In this document: positions 51,065 to 59,520 of the stretch, one piece after another
Position numbering within the stretch: position 1 is the first letter of the stretch
How the letters are laid out: every line of letters begins with the position of its first letter
Translations under genes and position numbers: made by a program
The notes under the pieces: generated by a model
Databases searched by the model: none
The model's input: the letters and a program-made list of their open reading frames with translations, nothing else
What the model was told of the DNA's origin: nothing
DNA from: Competibacter sp963695105
Lineage (GTDB): Bacteria; Pseudomonadota; Gammaproteobacteria; Competibacterales; Competibacteraceae
NCBI GenBank assembly: GCA_963695105.1
Contig: CAVOGC010000005.1
Coordinates: 61,176-125,175 of the forward strand
Direction: 5' to 3'
DNA length: 64,000 nt

Positions 51065-51891
51065 ATGCGAAAGCTAAAGATATTTAATTGAAGATCCATA
51101 CCTAATAAGGTATTCCTTTCTATGAAAGGGTGTTGATTAACAAAAGCCTCCTGAATACAGTAACGAAACCCTGCATCGCGAATTATTTTGAGGATCTCAT
51201 CCAGTACTTGTTTCTCATTTTGATGCGAGTGATACTCCAAAAACAAGTGACGAACTTGGTTAAGATGGTTTGCACTATCTTTAAGTACTTCATACTCTTG
51301 CCCTTCAATATCTAACTTAAGAAACTCCACGGGCTCTTCAAGATAATCTCGAAGCCGAACACAATTTACTGATATTTTATTTTTTTCATCACCAGTTTTC
51401 GGCACTCGACCGGAATGTGCACCTTCCACAACAAAGTCGATATAACCAGAATAACTTGCCACCGCTTTCTGTATCAACTCGATGTCGTCGAGGCAAAAAC
51501 TCTCTATATTCGAGCATAGTTTCATAAAAAGCTGAGGATCTGGTTCAAAGGCTATGATTCTTGATTCTGGACAGTGCTTTTTAAAGAATAAAGTGCTAAT
51601 ACCAATATTGGCACCGCAATCTATTATTAGAGGTCTTTTCTGCTCAGAAGGTTTAAACAAATAGATTTCATTCTGATAAATCTCCCTAAAATCAGCCAAA
51701 AAGCTACAGCCATCATTAAAAAAAATAGTCTTTCCAAGGAGTTCTGTATGACCAGACACGTAACGGGGTAGCAAAGATAGTCGATTGAGTTCTCGATCAT
51801 AAAATGATTGATTCCGATATACAGGATCCAGAAAAGCTTTTAAGTAGCTGCGAACTGAAAAAGGCAACAAATTTTTGAATTTTCTTATCAT
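51061..51891 (-). CDS. FkbM-family SAM-dependent methyltransferase, 276 aa, AT-rich
   Basis: Motifs LIIDCGANIGISTLFFKKHC (SAM motif I), IIAFEPDPQLFMKLC, and VEFLKLDIEGQEYEVLKDSA (the IEG-x-E signature). Length is typical. It overlaps both neighbours by 4 bp (ATGA-type coupling), so the trio 50201-52820 is one unit. AT-rich compared with the FkbM gene at 41.5 kb, so it was probably acquired separately. Confidence 0.9.
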   Translation of the reverse strand: MIRKFKNLLPFSVRSYLKAFLDPVYRNQSFYDRELNRLSLLPRYVSGHTELLGKTIFFNDGCSFLADFREIYQNEIYLFKPSEQKRPLIIDCGANIGISTLFFKKHCPESRIIAFEPDPQLFMKLCSNIESFCLDDIELIQKAVASYSGYIDFVVEGAHSGRVPKTGDEKNKISVNCVRLRDYLEEPVEFLKLDIEGQEYEVLKDSANHLNQVRHLFLEYHSHQNEKQVLDEILKIIRDAGFRYCIQEAFVNQHPFIERNTLLGMDLQLNIFSFRI

Positions 51892-52820
51892 GATATTACC
51901 TGTGTGACTTTGCCAATAGCGCTAGCTAGAAAGGTCCAAACAGATCGTCGAATAGGTTGTTGCTTTCGCATTTTCTGGTAAAATGTAGCGACTGCCTCTA
52001 AGGCATCAGCTGATTCAGTCAATGACTGACGTGTCACCAAAATTCGTTCATTCGTTAGAGAATTAAAATTCCATGCTAGTGATCCACAATGAGTCCCAGT
52101 ACCATCGAAGCCAATATTATTTACCAGAGAACGCCTTGGGTGCAGGCAAAACCCACCCTGTAGATAAATACTAGTATGCCATTTTACTGCCCAAGTTAGC
52201 AGTCTACCTTCTGTGTTAGCAATCAATTGGTTAAGAAAAGCATTACCTTGGCCCTTGTTGAAATCATAGTAGTTTACACCAATCCGCTGACGTAACTGTT
52301 CAAGAAGGTGTATCGCATCATTATTATAATGATGCCAGGCACGCCGCCAAGTACCCCAACCCCAACAACTATTAGCATTATAAAAAAAGGTCTCTGGTAA
52401 CTGCTTTGAAAGCGGAAACATAAAGGCCGCCACATGCATGACCCTAGGCTCTTCTGCATACAGAACAAGCGCATCATTCATGTAGTGCAAGAAATGTGGG
52501 GCAACCATAACATCATCTTCTAGTACAATGATCCGATCATGGAGACTCAGCACATAATTAATGCCATCAACAATCGAGCGAGCCAATCCAACATTAATAG
52601 GCTGCTCAATTATCTCCCGTGTCCCCGGCCAAGAGTATCCATGCACTAGAGCGCGAGTTGCATCCACTGCTTTTTGTTCCTCTACTGTTCGGGCACCATC
52701 GCTAAATATGTAGAGTTTTGAGTGGGCTACCTGCGGATTGATGGAGAGACTTTCCAATACCTTGCGTACATGATCCGGGCGTTTGTAAACAAATAATACT
52801 ATTGGGGCGAGTTCAGTCAT
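51888..52820 (-). CDS. Glycosyltransferase with GNT-I-like / GT2-like N-terminus, 310 aa
   Basis: Begins with IVLFVYKRPDHVRKVLESL, then KLYIFSDGARTVEE and IIVLEDDVMVAPHFLHYMND, whose EDD is the metal-binding motif of the GNT-I-like group. Downstream SCWGWGTWRRAWHHY and GGFCLHPRRSLVNNIGFDGTGTHC match bacterial sugar transferases of capsule loci. It is complete and first in the AT-rich trio; AT content is intermediate. A 198-bp gap without recognisable signals separates it from the next gene upstream. Confidence 0.85.
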   Translation of the reverse strand: MTELAPIVLFVYKRPDHVRKVLESLSINPQVAHSKLYIFSDGARTVEEQKAVDATRALVHGYSWPGTREIIEQPINVGLARSIVDGINYVLSLHDRIIVLEDDVMVAPHFLHYMNDALVLYAEEPRVMHVAAFMFPLSKQLPETFFYNANSCWGWGTWRRAWHHYNNDAIHLLEQLRQRIGVNYYDFNKGQGNAFLNQLIANTEGRLLTWAVKWHTSIYLQGGFCLHPRRSLVNNIGFDGTGTHCGSLAWNFNSLTNERILVTRQSLTESADALEAVATFYQKMRKQQPIRRSVWTFLASAIGKVTQVIS

Positions 52821-53018
52821 ATTTTCTCTTCATTCTACTCAAACGGACTTATGAAAATTGATTGTTTGTGCTGTTTTTTGGGAGAAATCAGAAGTCAGAA
52901 GACTGTCGCTTCGCTTATCGGGTATCCATTTATTTTGTCAGTTTTGAAAAAACCAAACCTACAAGAACACAGCATAAGGGATAGTGCTTATGCGTGGGAA
53001 TCACGATGCTGATCGAGA

Positions 53019-53993
53019 TCATATCCGGTGTCTTCTGGGGAACCTCAACAAAGCTCGAACCAGATTGGCATTCACCCGCCGCTGCAAAAGAACGACCGGG
53101 CAAACCTCAACCACCTGCCACCAGGATTGCAATTTTACAGATCGCGCCAGCGCCCCGTGCGTCAGCAGTTCCACCAGATAGGCCGGCAATCGTGCCTCGA
53201 ACAGCTCACGCACTCCAAGCGAAACCGAGTTCCCACGCACCCAACGGTAAGCCTCAAGCAAAACGGCAAGATGGGTCAAAAGATCTGCGACGATATCTGC
53301 CGGATCCCATGAATGATCGCCGTGACGCTGGACCCTCGCAACCGCCGTATGGCTTTGGGCTACCCCAACGACGCCCGCTGCAGCGAGCTTCAGCCACAAG
53401 GAGGTTTCTTCGCCAAAGCGCAGGCGTTCATCGCAACCGCCAAACTGGGCGAATGCCTCCCGCCTCACCGTGATCACTGGCATTCTCCAGTAATTGCTGG
53501 AACACAACATAGCTCGAGGCAAGGGATTCTCACCCCGCTCCAAGGCTGAGCCATACCCGGTCAGATGGGTTATGAAACAGGGTGGTGCATCGCTTCTCAA
53601 ATCCACCACATCGTAGGGTTCGATGGCCGCAAGCATCCCCGAATGGGTATCCAGCCACGGCAGCGCGAAATCGAACCGGTGCGGATAATAAAAGTCGTCG
53701 GAATCGAGGAAAGCTACATATTGTCCTCGACTCTCGCGTATCCCAAGGTTACGGCTGGCGGCAATGCCACGGTTGCCACCTCCTGGATGGCGCTTCACCC
53801 GCAGGATATCGGTGTGCCGCCGCGCCAAATCATCCACAATTGCCGGTGTCTTATCCGTGCTACCATCATCCACGATGATCAGTTCGAGGGATGGCTGGCA
53901 GATGGCAAGGACCGATTGCACGGCAGCAGCGACGCACCAATCCCGATTGTAGACTGGCATGACTACCGACAGAACTGGCTCGGACTCGTTCAC
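53019..53993 (-). CDS. Family 2 glycosyltransferase, 324 aa
   Basis: GT-A fold: LSVVMPVYNRDWCVAAAVQS, LELIIVDDGSTDKTPAIV, and GQYVAFLDSDDFYYPHRFDF, where DSDD binds the metal ion. Segments NYWRMPVITVRREAFAQFGGCDERLRFGEETSLWLKLAAAG, shortened here to GGCDERLRFGEETSLWLKL, match the standard acceptor part. Codon use is back to GC-rich. It overlaps the FkbM gene by 4 bp. Confidence 0.9.
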   Translation of the reverse strand: MNESEPVLSVVMPVYNRDWCVAAAVQSVLAICQPSLELIIVDDGSTDKTPAIVDDLARRHTDILRVKRHPGGGNRGIAASRNLGIRESRGQYVAFLDSDDFYYPHRFDFALPWLDTHSGMLAAIEPYDVVDLRSDAPPCFITHLTGYGSALERGENPLPRAMLCSSNYWRMPVITVRREAFAQFGGCDERLRFGEETSLWLKLAAAGVVGVAQSHTAVARVQRHGDHSWDPADIVADLLTHLAVLLEAYRWVRGNSVSLGVRELFEARLPAYLVELLTHGALARSVKLQSWWQVVEVCPVVLLQRRVNANLVRALLRFPRRHRI

Positions 53994-54916
53994 GGCGCGC
54001 CACCGTCTCGCGCAAATAGGATGTTTCCCCAGAACTTGCCGGTGGGAAGCGGTATTTCCGATCCGCGATCATCCAGACAGTAGGCCCGGTAGCCAAGCTT
54101 GATCAATTCCTCATACGCGAAGCTGCCCTTGGCCGTCTCCACCATCAGCAGGCGAGGACCGAACTGGCGCAGCGCCGCGCAGCCGCCCGCTATCACAGCA
54201 TCCTCGCCCCGCTCTACATCCACCTTCATTAAATCCATGCCGCGCAAGACACCAGTTTCCATTAAGGTATCCAGCGACCGGGTCGGTACGGTAACGTGCC
54301 GTCGTTCGTTCAAATAACCACGGGTCGTGGCGTATTCATGGAGCACGGTGGAACCAAGACCGCTCAGATTGTCGCTGGGAAGATAGAAGGTCACTGCGTC
54401 GCAACTACCATCGGTCACGGCGTATGGCAAGATACATGTGCGCAGATCTGGATTGAGACGAACAGTGCGACGCAATCGATGCAGGATGGTGGGGTTGGCT
54501 TCGAATAGATAAGCCACTGCCCCCGTTCCAGCCGCACGCGCCAAGGACATCCCCCAGAAGCCGTGATTGGCGCCGATGTCCACGATGTGATCGCCAGAGC
54601 GTGTGCGGGCGCAGAAGTAGTCAATCTCGGTCTGCTCGTAAAGCGGTCCTGTCCCTTCCACATAGGAGAGCAGCATGTGGTCCCTAAGATCGCAAGCGAA
54701 CGTAACCCTCAACTCCGGAATTGCCAGCACCGCTTCCACATGGGATGCAGACTCATAGTAATGGCGCAGGTAATCCTGCAACCGGCGTCGCCAACCAGCT
54801 GGGTGAGGCAGGCGCACCGGCAGCAGGTTATGATATAGGCCCACATGGTGCAACAAAGCGCCCAGTGTCACCCTCCCGGTTTCCTTGACATGTTCGAAAG
54901 AGGAGGTCACGTCCAT
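53990..54916 (-). CDS. FkbM-family SAM-dependent methyltransferase, 308 aa
   Basis: Motif HIVDIGANHGFWGMSLARAA (SAM motif I), then AYLFEANPTILHRLRRTVRL and MDLMKVDVERGEDAVIAGGC, where the usual VDVEG is VDVER-G. An N-terminal extension of about 85 residues precedes the domain. It is coupled at both ends: 4-bp overlap with the glycosyltransferase and 10-bp overlap with wzt. Like the sister genes it may methylate the end of the glycan, a known length-terminating signal in ABC-exported O antigens (WbdD-type), but no kinase partner is seen. Confidence 0.9.
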   Translation of the reverse strand: MDVTSSFEHVKETGRVTLGALLHHVGLYHNLLPVRLPHPAGWRRRLQDYLRHYYESASHVEAVLAIPELRVTFACDLRDHMLLSYVEGTGPLYEQTEIDYFCARTRSGDHIVDIGANHGFWGMSLARAAGTGAVAYLFEANPTILHRLRRTVRLNPDLRTCILPYAVTDGSCDAVTFYLPSDNLSGLGSTVLHEYATTRGYLNERRHVTVPTRSLDTLMETGVLRGMDLMKVDVERGEDAVIAGGCAALRQFGPRLLMVETAKGSFAYEELIKLGYRAYCLDDRGSEIPLPTGKFWGNILFARDGGAP

Positions 54917-56178
54917 CGCAGTTCTGCTTGAGCATCACAACGCCAATGCTGATCGAGCATGACGCGGCAATAGTTCTTCAGCGATCCGGTGCCGTAGAAA
55001 TCACCATCCTCGACCTCCATCAATATCGCCCCTCTGATAAAGTCACTAATTTGCCCGTTCGCGGAACAGAAAATATTGCCTGTATAGCGTCCGGCGCGGA
55101 TGGGAAAGCGCGTTAGCGCGCATCGGAAAACCCCCCTGCCAGCGGCAATTAGCGGAAAATCCGCCCCAACATCAGCAGTGTTGCAGTTGGTTACGGATTC
55201 TCCCAAGTGATCCCGAAAATCAAAGGCAACGTATACCTGCTCCAAGGTCTGATCGGCATGATAAGCCATGCAGACAGTCACCGTCGCCCCAAGCATCGCT
55301 GATCGAACGCGCTCGCCGGCGGCACTTTCCAACCAAAAATCTGTGAAGCGTAACCTCCCATCACCCATGCGATCGGTTCGTTCAGAAACAGGAGTCGTGG
55401 CCTCGCGCTCGACGGATTCAAGATGGCGGGCAATGGCCTTATCGGCTGGGCCGTCGATCCAGACATGGCCTTGACTCAATAATAAAGCCCGAGCGCAGAG
55501 CGTCGATATGGCCATCATGTTGTGACTGACAAAAAGAACGGTGCGACCCTGCCCAGCAACGCTCTCCATTTTGCCAAGGCAGCGTCTTTGGAATTGAACA
55601 TCCCCCACCGCCAGCACTTCATCGACAATCAAAATCTCCGGCTCCAGATGCGCCGCCACCGCGAACGCCAATCGCACGTACATCCCCGACGAATAGCGCT
55701 TCACAGGCGTATCCAAAAACTTCTCCACCTCCGCGAACGCTACGATCTCATCGAACTTGCGCGCGATCTCCGCCCGGCTCATCCCCAAAATCGCCCCGTT
55801 CAGATAAATATTCTCCCTCCCGGTCAACTCTGGATGAAACCCCGTCCCCACCTCCAGCAGGCTCGCCACCCGCCCGCGAATCTCGATCCGCCCCTCGGTC
55901 GGCTCGGTAATCCGACTCAGAATCTTAAGTAGCGTACTCTTACCTGCCCCGTTACGGCCGATGATCCCCACCACCTCGCCCCGCTGCACCTCGAAGCTCA
56001 CCTCCTTCAGCGCCCAGAACCGCTCCTCCTCCGCTACCGCCCCTTTCAGATTACGCAAGCGCCGAAACGGCGCCGTCAGACTGCTGGTCAGCATCTCGCG
56101 GAAAGTCTCGTTGCCTTTCTCCCGCCCGCCGATGATGTACTCCTTGCCCAAGCCGGAGACGCGGATAACGGTGCTCAT
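54907..56178 (-). CDS. wzt: ABC transporter ATPase of polysaccharide export (Wzt) with C-terminal glycan-binding domain, 423 aa
   Basis: Drives export of a finished lipid-linked glycan across the inner membrane. The ATPase domain (1-250) has Walker A GRNGAGKSTLL, signature YSSGMYVRLAFAVA and Walker B EILIVDEVLAVGD. The C-terminal ~165 residues form a beta-sandwich typical of Wzt_C (RLRFTDFWLESAAGERV, then VYVAFDFRDHLGESV), which recognises the modified chain end. Its permease lies 2.4 kb upstream, separated by an IS, an Rpn remnant and a toxin-antitoxin module; the two are normally adjacent. Confidence 0.93.
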   Translation of the reverse strand: MSTVIRVSGLGKEYIIGGREKGNETFREMLTSSLTAPFRRLRNLKGAVAEEERFWALKEVSFEVQRGEVVGIIGRNGAGKSTLLKILSRITEPTEGRIEIRGRVASLLEVGTGFHPELTGRENIYLNGAILGMSRAEIARKFDEIVAFAEVEKFLDTPVKRYSSGMYVRLAFAVAAHLEPEILIVDEVLAVGDVQFQRRCLGKMESVAGQGRTVLFVSHNMMAISTLCARALLLSQGHVWIDGPADKAIARHLESVEREATTPVSERTDRMGDGRLRFTDFWLESAAGERVRSAMLGATVTVCMAYHADQTLEQVYVAFDFRDHLGESVTNCNTADVGADFPLIAAGRGVFRCALTRFPIRAGRYTGNIFCSANGQISDFIRGAILMEVEDGDFYGTGSLKNYCRVMLDQHWRCDAQAELRWT

Positions 56179-56182
56179 GAGT
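56152..56182. repeat. Direct repeat copy 1, wzt 5' end
   Basis: 31 bp covering the start codon and first codons of wzt. A near-identical copy (29 of 31) lies at 57051-57081, 899 bp away. Confidence 0.8.
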
Positions 56183-56224
56183 CTTATTTTGTTATGTTAA
56201 CAACAGCTTCGAATTGAACGCGGG

Positions 56225-56650
56225 CTACTCGTTCCCGATTTCACGCATCAGTGCCCGAAATCCGGCTTGCATAAAATGCTGATCCGTGGTCATCGCATCC
56301 ATAAGATTTTGGTCCGCCATTACGACAAAGGAGATGCAATCCGTCAGCCCCCATTCCTTGTCGGCACGCTCCTTATACAGACCCAAAGCACGTTTCAGCA
56401 ATCTTGTATCGACCGAAACCACATGGGTGTTGGGCGTGGCATAACATTGATTGATGAAGCGTACCGCTGCTGCCCGATGAGTGGCGCTCAGCGCGTTTCC
56501 GATTTCAATCAGGATGGCTTCGGTTGTCCAAACCTCCTTCGCGGTGCGCAGTTCGGTCAAGCACGACTTGGCGATCCTGTGGTATTGATCATTTCTATTC
56601 AGCAGTGCCTGGACGAAAGCAGTATCGAGGAAGAGTCGCGCTGACTTCAT
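56225..56650 (-). CDS. vapC: PIN-domain (VapC-like) toxin, 141 aa
   Basis: Starts MKSARLFLDTAFVQALLNRND with the first catalytic Asp, then ILIEIGNALSATHRAAAVRF (Glu), and WGLTDCISFVVMADQNLMDAMTTDQHFMQAGF with the acidic residues TD-C and TD-QHF. This is the PIN RNase pattern. A TTG two codons upstream (56656) overlaps the antitoxin stop codon and may be the real start. It lies 46 bp from wzt. Confidence 0.85.
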   Translation of the reverse strand: MKSARLFLDTAFVQALLNRNDQYHRIAKSCLTELRTAKEVWTTEAILIEIGNALSATHRAAAVRFINQCYATPNTHVVSVDTRLLKRALGLYKERADKEWGLTDCISFVVMADQNLMDAMTTDQHFMQAGFRALMREIGNE

Positions 56651-56652
56651 GA

Positions 56653-56898
56653 TCAATGATCCAAAGCCTCTCGTTTCGGTGTACCGTATAAGTAATGGTC
56701 GTGCTCTTCAGCCCAGTCCGGCTGGGCAGCGACACTCCCGGCAAGGCTGTCCAGAACATCCCAAACGGTGGTTTGCGGTGATTGGTCGTCGGTTGCCGCC
56801 AGCCTTTCCTGGATTTCCCGCCAGACATTGATCGGGATCAAGACGCCGGTGGTCTGTCCATGCTGGTCGGCAACATATTGAATTGCTGGAAATTCCAT
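56653..56898 (-). CDS. Putative antitoxin partner of the PIN toxin, 81 aa
   Basis: Starts MEFPAIQYVADQHGQTTGVLIPINVWREIQERL (key part PINVWREIQ), a pattern seen in small Phd/YefM-like antitoxins upstream of PIN toxins. GGAGATAT precedes the ATG at 56898. It ends 2 bp before the toxin start. Family assignment is by pattern and position only; no DNA-binding domain can be confirmed by eye. Confidence 0.7.
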   Translation of the reverse strand: MEFPAIQYVADQHGQTTGVLIPINVWREIQERLAATDDQSPQTTVWDVLDSLAGSVAAQPDWAEEHDHYLYGTPKREALDH

Positions 56899-57050
56899 TG
56901 CATATCTCCTCGATTTGGCCCGTTTTTGCAAGGCCTACAACTGCACCGGCTCCAGGTCGGTTACGTGAAACAGGCAGACCCGCGGCACGTCGGTGCTCGG
57001 CCGCCGGTCCTGATTTCGCACTCCGGCCAGCGCCGCCAGGCGAATGCCAC

Positions 57051-57081
57051 GCCGGAGACACGGATAACGGTGTTCATGAGT
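57051..57081. pseudogene. Direct repeat copy 2: orphan 5' end of wzt
   Basis: On the minus strand it reads ATGAACACCGTTATCCGTGT, i.e. MNTVIRVSG, nearly the same as wzt (MSTVIRVSG), and then diverges. So the original wzt start, or a copy of it, lies here, next to the wzm side. See the finding on the 0.9-kb insertion. Confidence 0.75.
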
Positions 57082-57101
57082 TTAAGTTTAAGCTTGACAC
57101 C

Positions 57102-57434
57102 TCATTCATCGAACTGAGCGGCGAACACCGCCTCCAAGGTCGGCGCCTCCAACAGCGCTTGCCCCCACCGCTCGATCCGGGCCTGTTCCGCCCCAGCCAG
57201 TTTCGTTTCCACCCAGTCCGGCAACGGCCCGAATCGCTAGGCCAGCATCCGCCGTAACAGCATTGCTTCACCCGCCGAAATGCCCTTCTCCATGCCCTTC
57301 TCCATGCCCTGTTGTTCCCACTGCTCGGCTATCGTCATCATCAGTTCACCTCCACCGCTTAACGCCGCCGTCACGACCTGGCGCAACTCATCGCCATTCA
57401 ACCGTTCCGTGCTCGCCGCCTGCGCCAGATCTTA
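57102..57434 (-). pseudogene. Remnant of an Rpn-family (DUF4351-type C-terminus) gene
   Basis: The minus strand encodes ELRQVVTAALSGGGEL, MTIAEQWEQQGMEKGMEKGI, SAGEAMLLRRMLA, then a TAG stop, then RFGPLPDWVETKLAGAEQAR and ERWGQALLEAPTLEAVFAA. This is the C-terminal part of Rpn/YhgA-type proteins, with E-K-G-M repeats like the GLQQ repeats of the intact gene at 37-38 kb. The stop TAG replaces a sense codon (CAG is a likely ancestor). The 5' part ends at the IS boundary and is not on the other side of the IS. Confidence 0.75.
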
Positions 57435-57493
57435 TTCCATTTCCATATCAATCATAAAATAATAACCACACCCCAAGCGAAGGAGGTGTGGCG

Positions 57494-58545
57494 ATGGGAC
57501 GACGAGCGAGCGGTGGTGAGTTTCTGGAGCAGGCCAAGGCGTGCTTGGCGAAGGCACGGACGGTTGAGGAATTGAGACAAGCGCAGGCCGTGGTGTTGCC
57601 CTTGGCGTTGGGCTTGTCGCTGGAACAAACGGCGCAAGCGATGGGTGTGTCAGTGGGTTGGGCCTGTCAACTCCGAACGCGCTTTGTCCGCGCCGGCGGC
57701 GTTCCGGATAGCGGTCGGGCGAGGAGAGGCGGGCGCCGGCACGAGAACATGACGCGCGCCGAGGAAGCGGCCTTTCTGGCCCCGTTCTTCGAGAAGGCCA
57801 AGGGGGGTGGCATCCTGGTGGTCGGCGAGATCAAACGAGCGCTGGATGTCCGCCTGGGGCGCAAGGGCGCGCTGGCCTCCGCCTACAACCTGCCGCACCG
57901 TCATGGCTGGCGCAAGCTGGTTCCAGACAAGCAACATCCCAAAGCCAATGTGGCCGCGCAAGAGAACTGGAAAAAAAACTCCCCGACGTCCTCGCGGAAA
58001 TCGACCACCAGTGGCTCAGTGAAGGACCCATCCGGCTGATGTTTCAGGACGAGGCACGCTTCGGGCGCATCTCGGATACCCGGCGCTGTTGGTGCCCCAA
58101 GCCCGTTCGGCCCCTGTGCCAGGCCATGGTCGTGCAAGAATACACATACGCCTATGCGGCGGTCTCGGTGGCCGACGGTCAGCTGGATACCCTGATTCTG
58201 CCCCGCGTCAATCGCCAATGCATGCAACTCTTCCTCGACGAGGTCGCCTCCCGCCATCCTGGCGAGCGGATCGTCATGGTGCTTGATGGCGCCGGTTGGC
58301 ATCGGAGCGACTCCCTTGCGCTGGCACCCAATGTGCGCTTGCTCAAACTGCCGCCGTACTCGCCCGAACTCAATCCGGTCGAGCATCTTTGGGATGACCT
58401 ACGGGAGAAATCCTTCCACAACCGCCTCTTCGAAAGCCTGGACGCGCTGGAAAATCATTTGGAAGGGGCGCTCCATGAGCTGGAACTTGACCATCATCGC
58501 GTCCATTCCATCGTCGCTTGGCCCTGGATTATAGCTTCACTATAG
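57494..58545 (+). CDS. IS630-family transposase, OrfAB made by -1 ribosomal frameshift
   Basis: OrfA frame (57494-58039) gives a helix-turn-helix domain (LGLSLEQTAQAMGVSVGWAC, then a second HTH around IKRALDVRLGRKG). OrfB frame holds the DDE catalytic domain: MFQDEARFG, IVMVLDGAGWHRSD and LPPYSPELNPVEHLWDDLR, giving D-D-E. The two frames are -1 relative to each other and meet at the slippery A AAA AAC. OrfB also has its own ATG overlapping the OrfA stop (TGATG). AGGAGG precedes the OrfA start. The fused enzyme would be about 350 residues, normal for IS630. The copy looks intact. Confidence 0.85.
57973..57979 (+). promoter_or_regulatory. Slippery heptamer A AAA AAC for programmed -1 frameshifting
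   Basis: The eight A residues at 57971-57978 are followed by C, and in the OrfA frame the codons are AAA AAA AAC. Shifting back one base at this site gives the OrfB frame with no intervening stop. This is one of the best-known -1 slip sites, and IS630 elements commonly use such signals. Confidence 0.75.
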
Positions 58546-58566
58546 AATTGGAAATGGAATTAGACT

Positions 58567-59430
58567 TTAAATAATATCCGCAAACCGCCGTTCGACCTTC
58601 TCGAAATACAACACGCCCGCCAGGAAAAACACCACCGCCACCGTAAAGGAAATCGACAATCCCACAACATCGAGCGGCCTACCCAGAAAAGCCGCCCGGA
58701 ACCCTTCGATCAAACCCGCCATCGGATTCAAATAGAACAGCCACTGCCAGCGCTCCGGCACCAGGCTGGCCGGGTACACCACCGGCGTCACGAACATCCA
58801 CAACTGGATCAGAAACGGAATCACGTAGCGGAAATCGCGGTAGGCCACGGTCAGCGCCGACAGCAGCGTCCCCACCCCCAGCGCGGTGAAGATCACCGCC
58901 AGCGCCAGCATCGGCGCCAGCAGCAGGTTCACGCTCCACCCCACCCCGTAGGCCAGCATCAGCAGCAGCAGGATCGCCGTCGAAATGGCGAAATCCACCA
59001 GCCCCGCCCCCACTGACGCCAGCGGGATGATCAATCGCGGGAAATAAACCTTGCTGACCAGGTTGGCCGAACCCACCAGCGAGTTGCTGGAATTGCCGAT
59101 GGCGTTGGCGAAAAAAGTCCAGGGCAACAGCGCGGCGTACACGAACACCGGATACGGGAATCCGTCCGAGGGCATCTTCGCCAACCGGCCGAAAAAGATC
59201 GAAAACACCACCATGGTCATCACCGGCTGAATCACCGCCCAAGCCACGCCCAACACGGTTTGCTTGTAGCGCACCTTGATGTCGCGCTGGGTCAGCACCC
59301 ACAACAACTCGCGGTAGGCCCATAGCTCCCGCAAATCGAGCGTGCGCCAGCCTCGCCGCCGCGGTTCGATCACCGTGAGGTGCTCGTGGCCGAAGTAATG
59401 CTCTTGAAGAGTTTCAGAATGATCGTTCAT
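58567..59430 (-). CDS. wzm: ABC-2 type polysaccharide exporter permease (Wzm), 287 aa
   Basis: Six hydrophobic segments with the family landmarks YRELLWVLTQRDIKVRYKQT, LGVAWAVIQPVMTMVVFSIFF, and the C-terminal LNPMAGLIEGFRAAFLGRP. This type pairs with Wzt to export capsule or O-antigen chains. Its partner wzt lies downstream but displaced by the IS and toxin-antitoxin region. The stop is 8 bp from the IS end. N-terminus is polar, as usual. Confidence 0.93.
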   Translation of the reverse strand: MNDHSETLQEHYFGHEHLTVIEPRRRGWRTLDLRELWAYRELLWVLTQRDIKVRYKQTVLGVAWAVIQPVMTMVVFSIFFGRLAKMPSDGFPYPVFVYAALLPWTFFANAIGNSSNSLVGSANLVSKVYFPRLIIPLASVGAGLVDFAISTAILLLLMLAYGVGWSVNLLLAPMLALAVIFTALGVGTLLSALTVAYRDFRYVIPFLIQLWMFVTPVVYPASLVPERWQWLFYLNPMAGLIEGFRAAFLGRPLDVVGLSISFTVAVVFFLAGVLYFEKVERRFADII

Positions 59431-59520
59431 TGGAGTCCGTCAGACCGTTCACGATGTTCTTGCTTACCCAGCCAGGCAACGAACGGACACTGTCTCCGAC
59501 AGCCGGCTCATGGCCACGAT

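Larger units (their letters stand above)
57435..58559 (+). mobile_element. IS630-family insertion sequence, about 1.1 kb
   Basis: Bounded by imperfect terminal inverted repeats: TTCCATTTCCATATC at 57435-57449 and the reverse complement GAATTGGAAATGGAA at 58545-58559 (12-13 of 15 match). TA dinucleotides adjoin or lie near both ends, as expected of IS630 target choice. It contains a two-frame transposase and inserts next to the wzm stop codon. The exact end bases are approximate. Confidence 0.8.
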
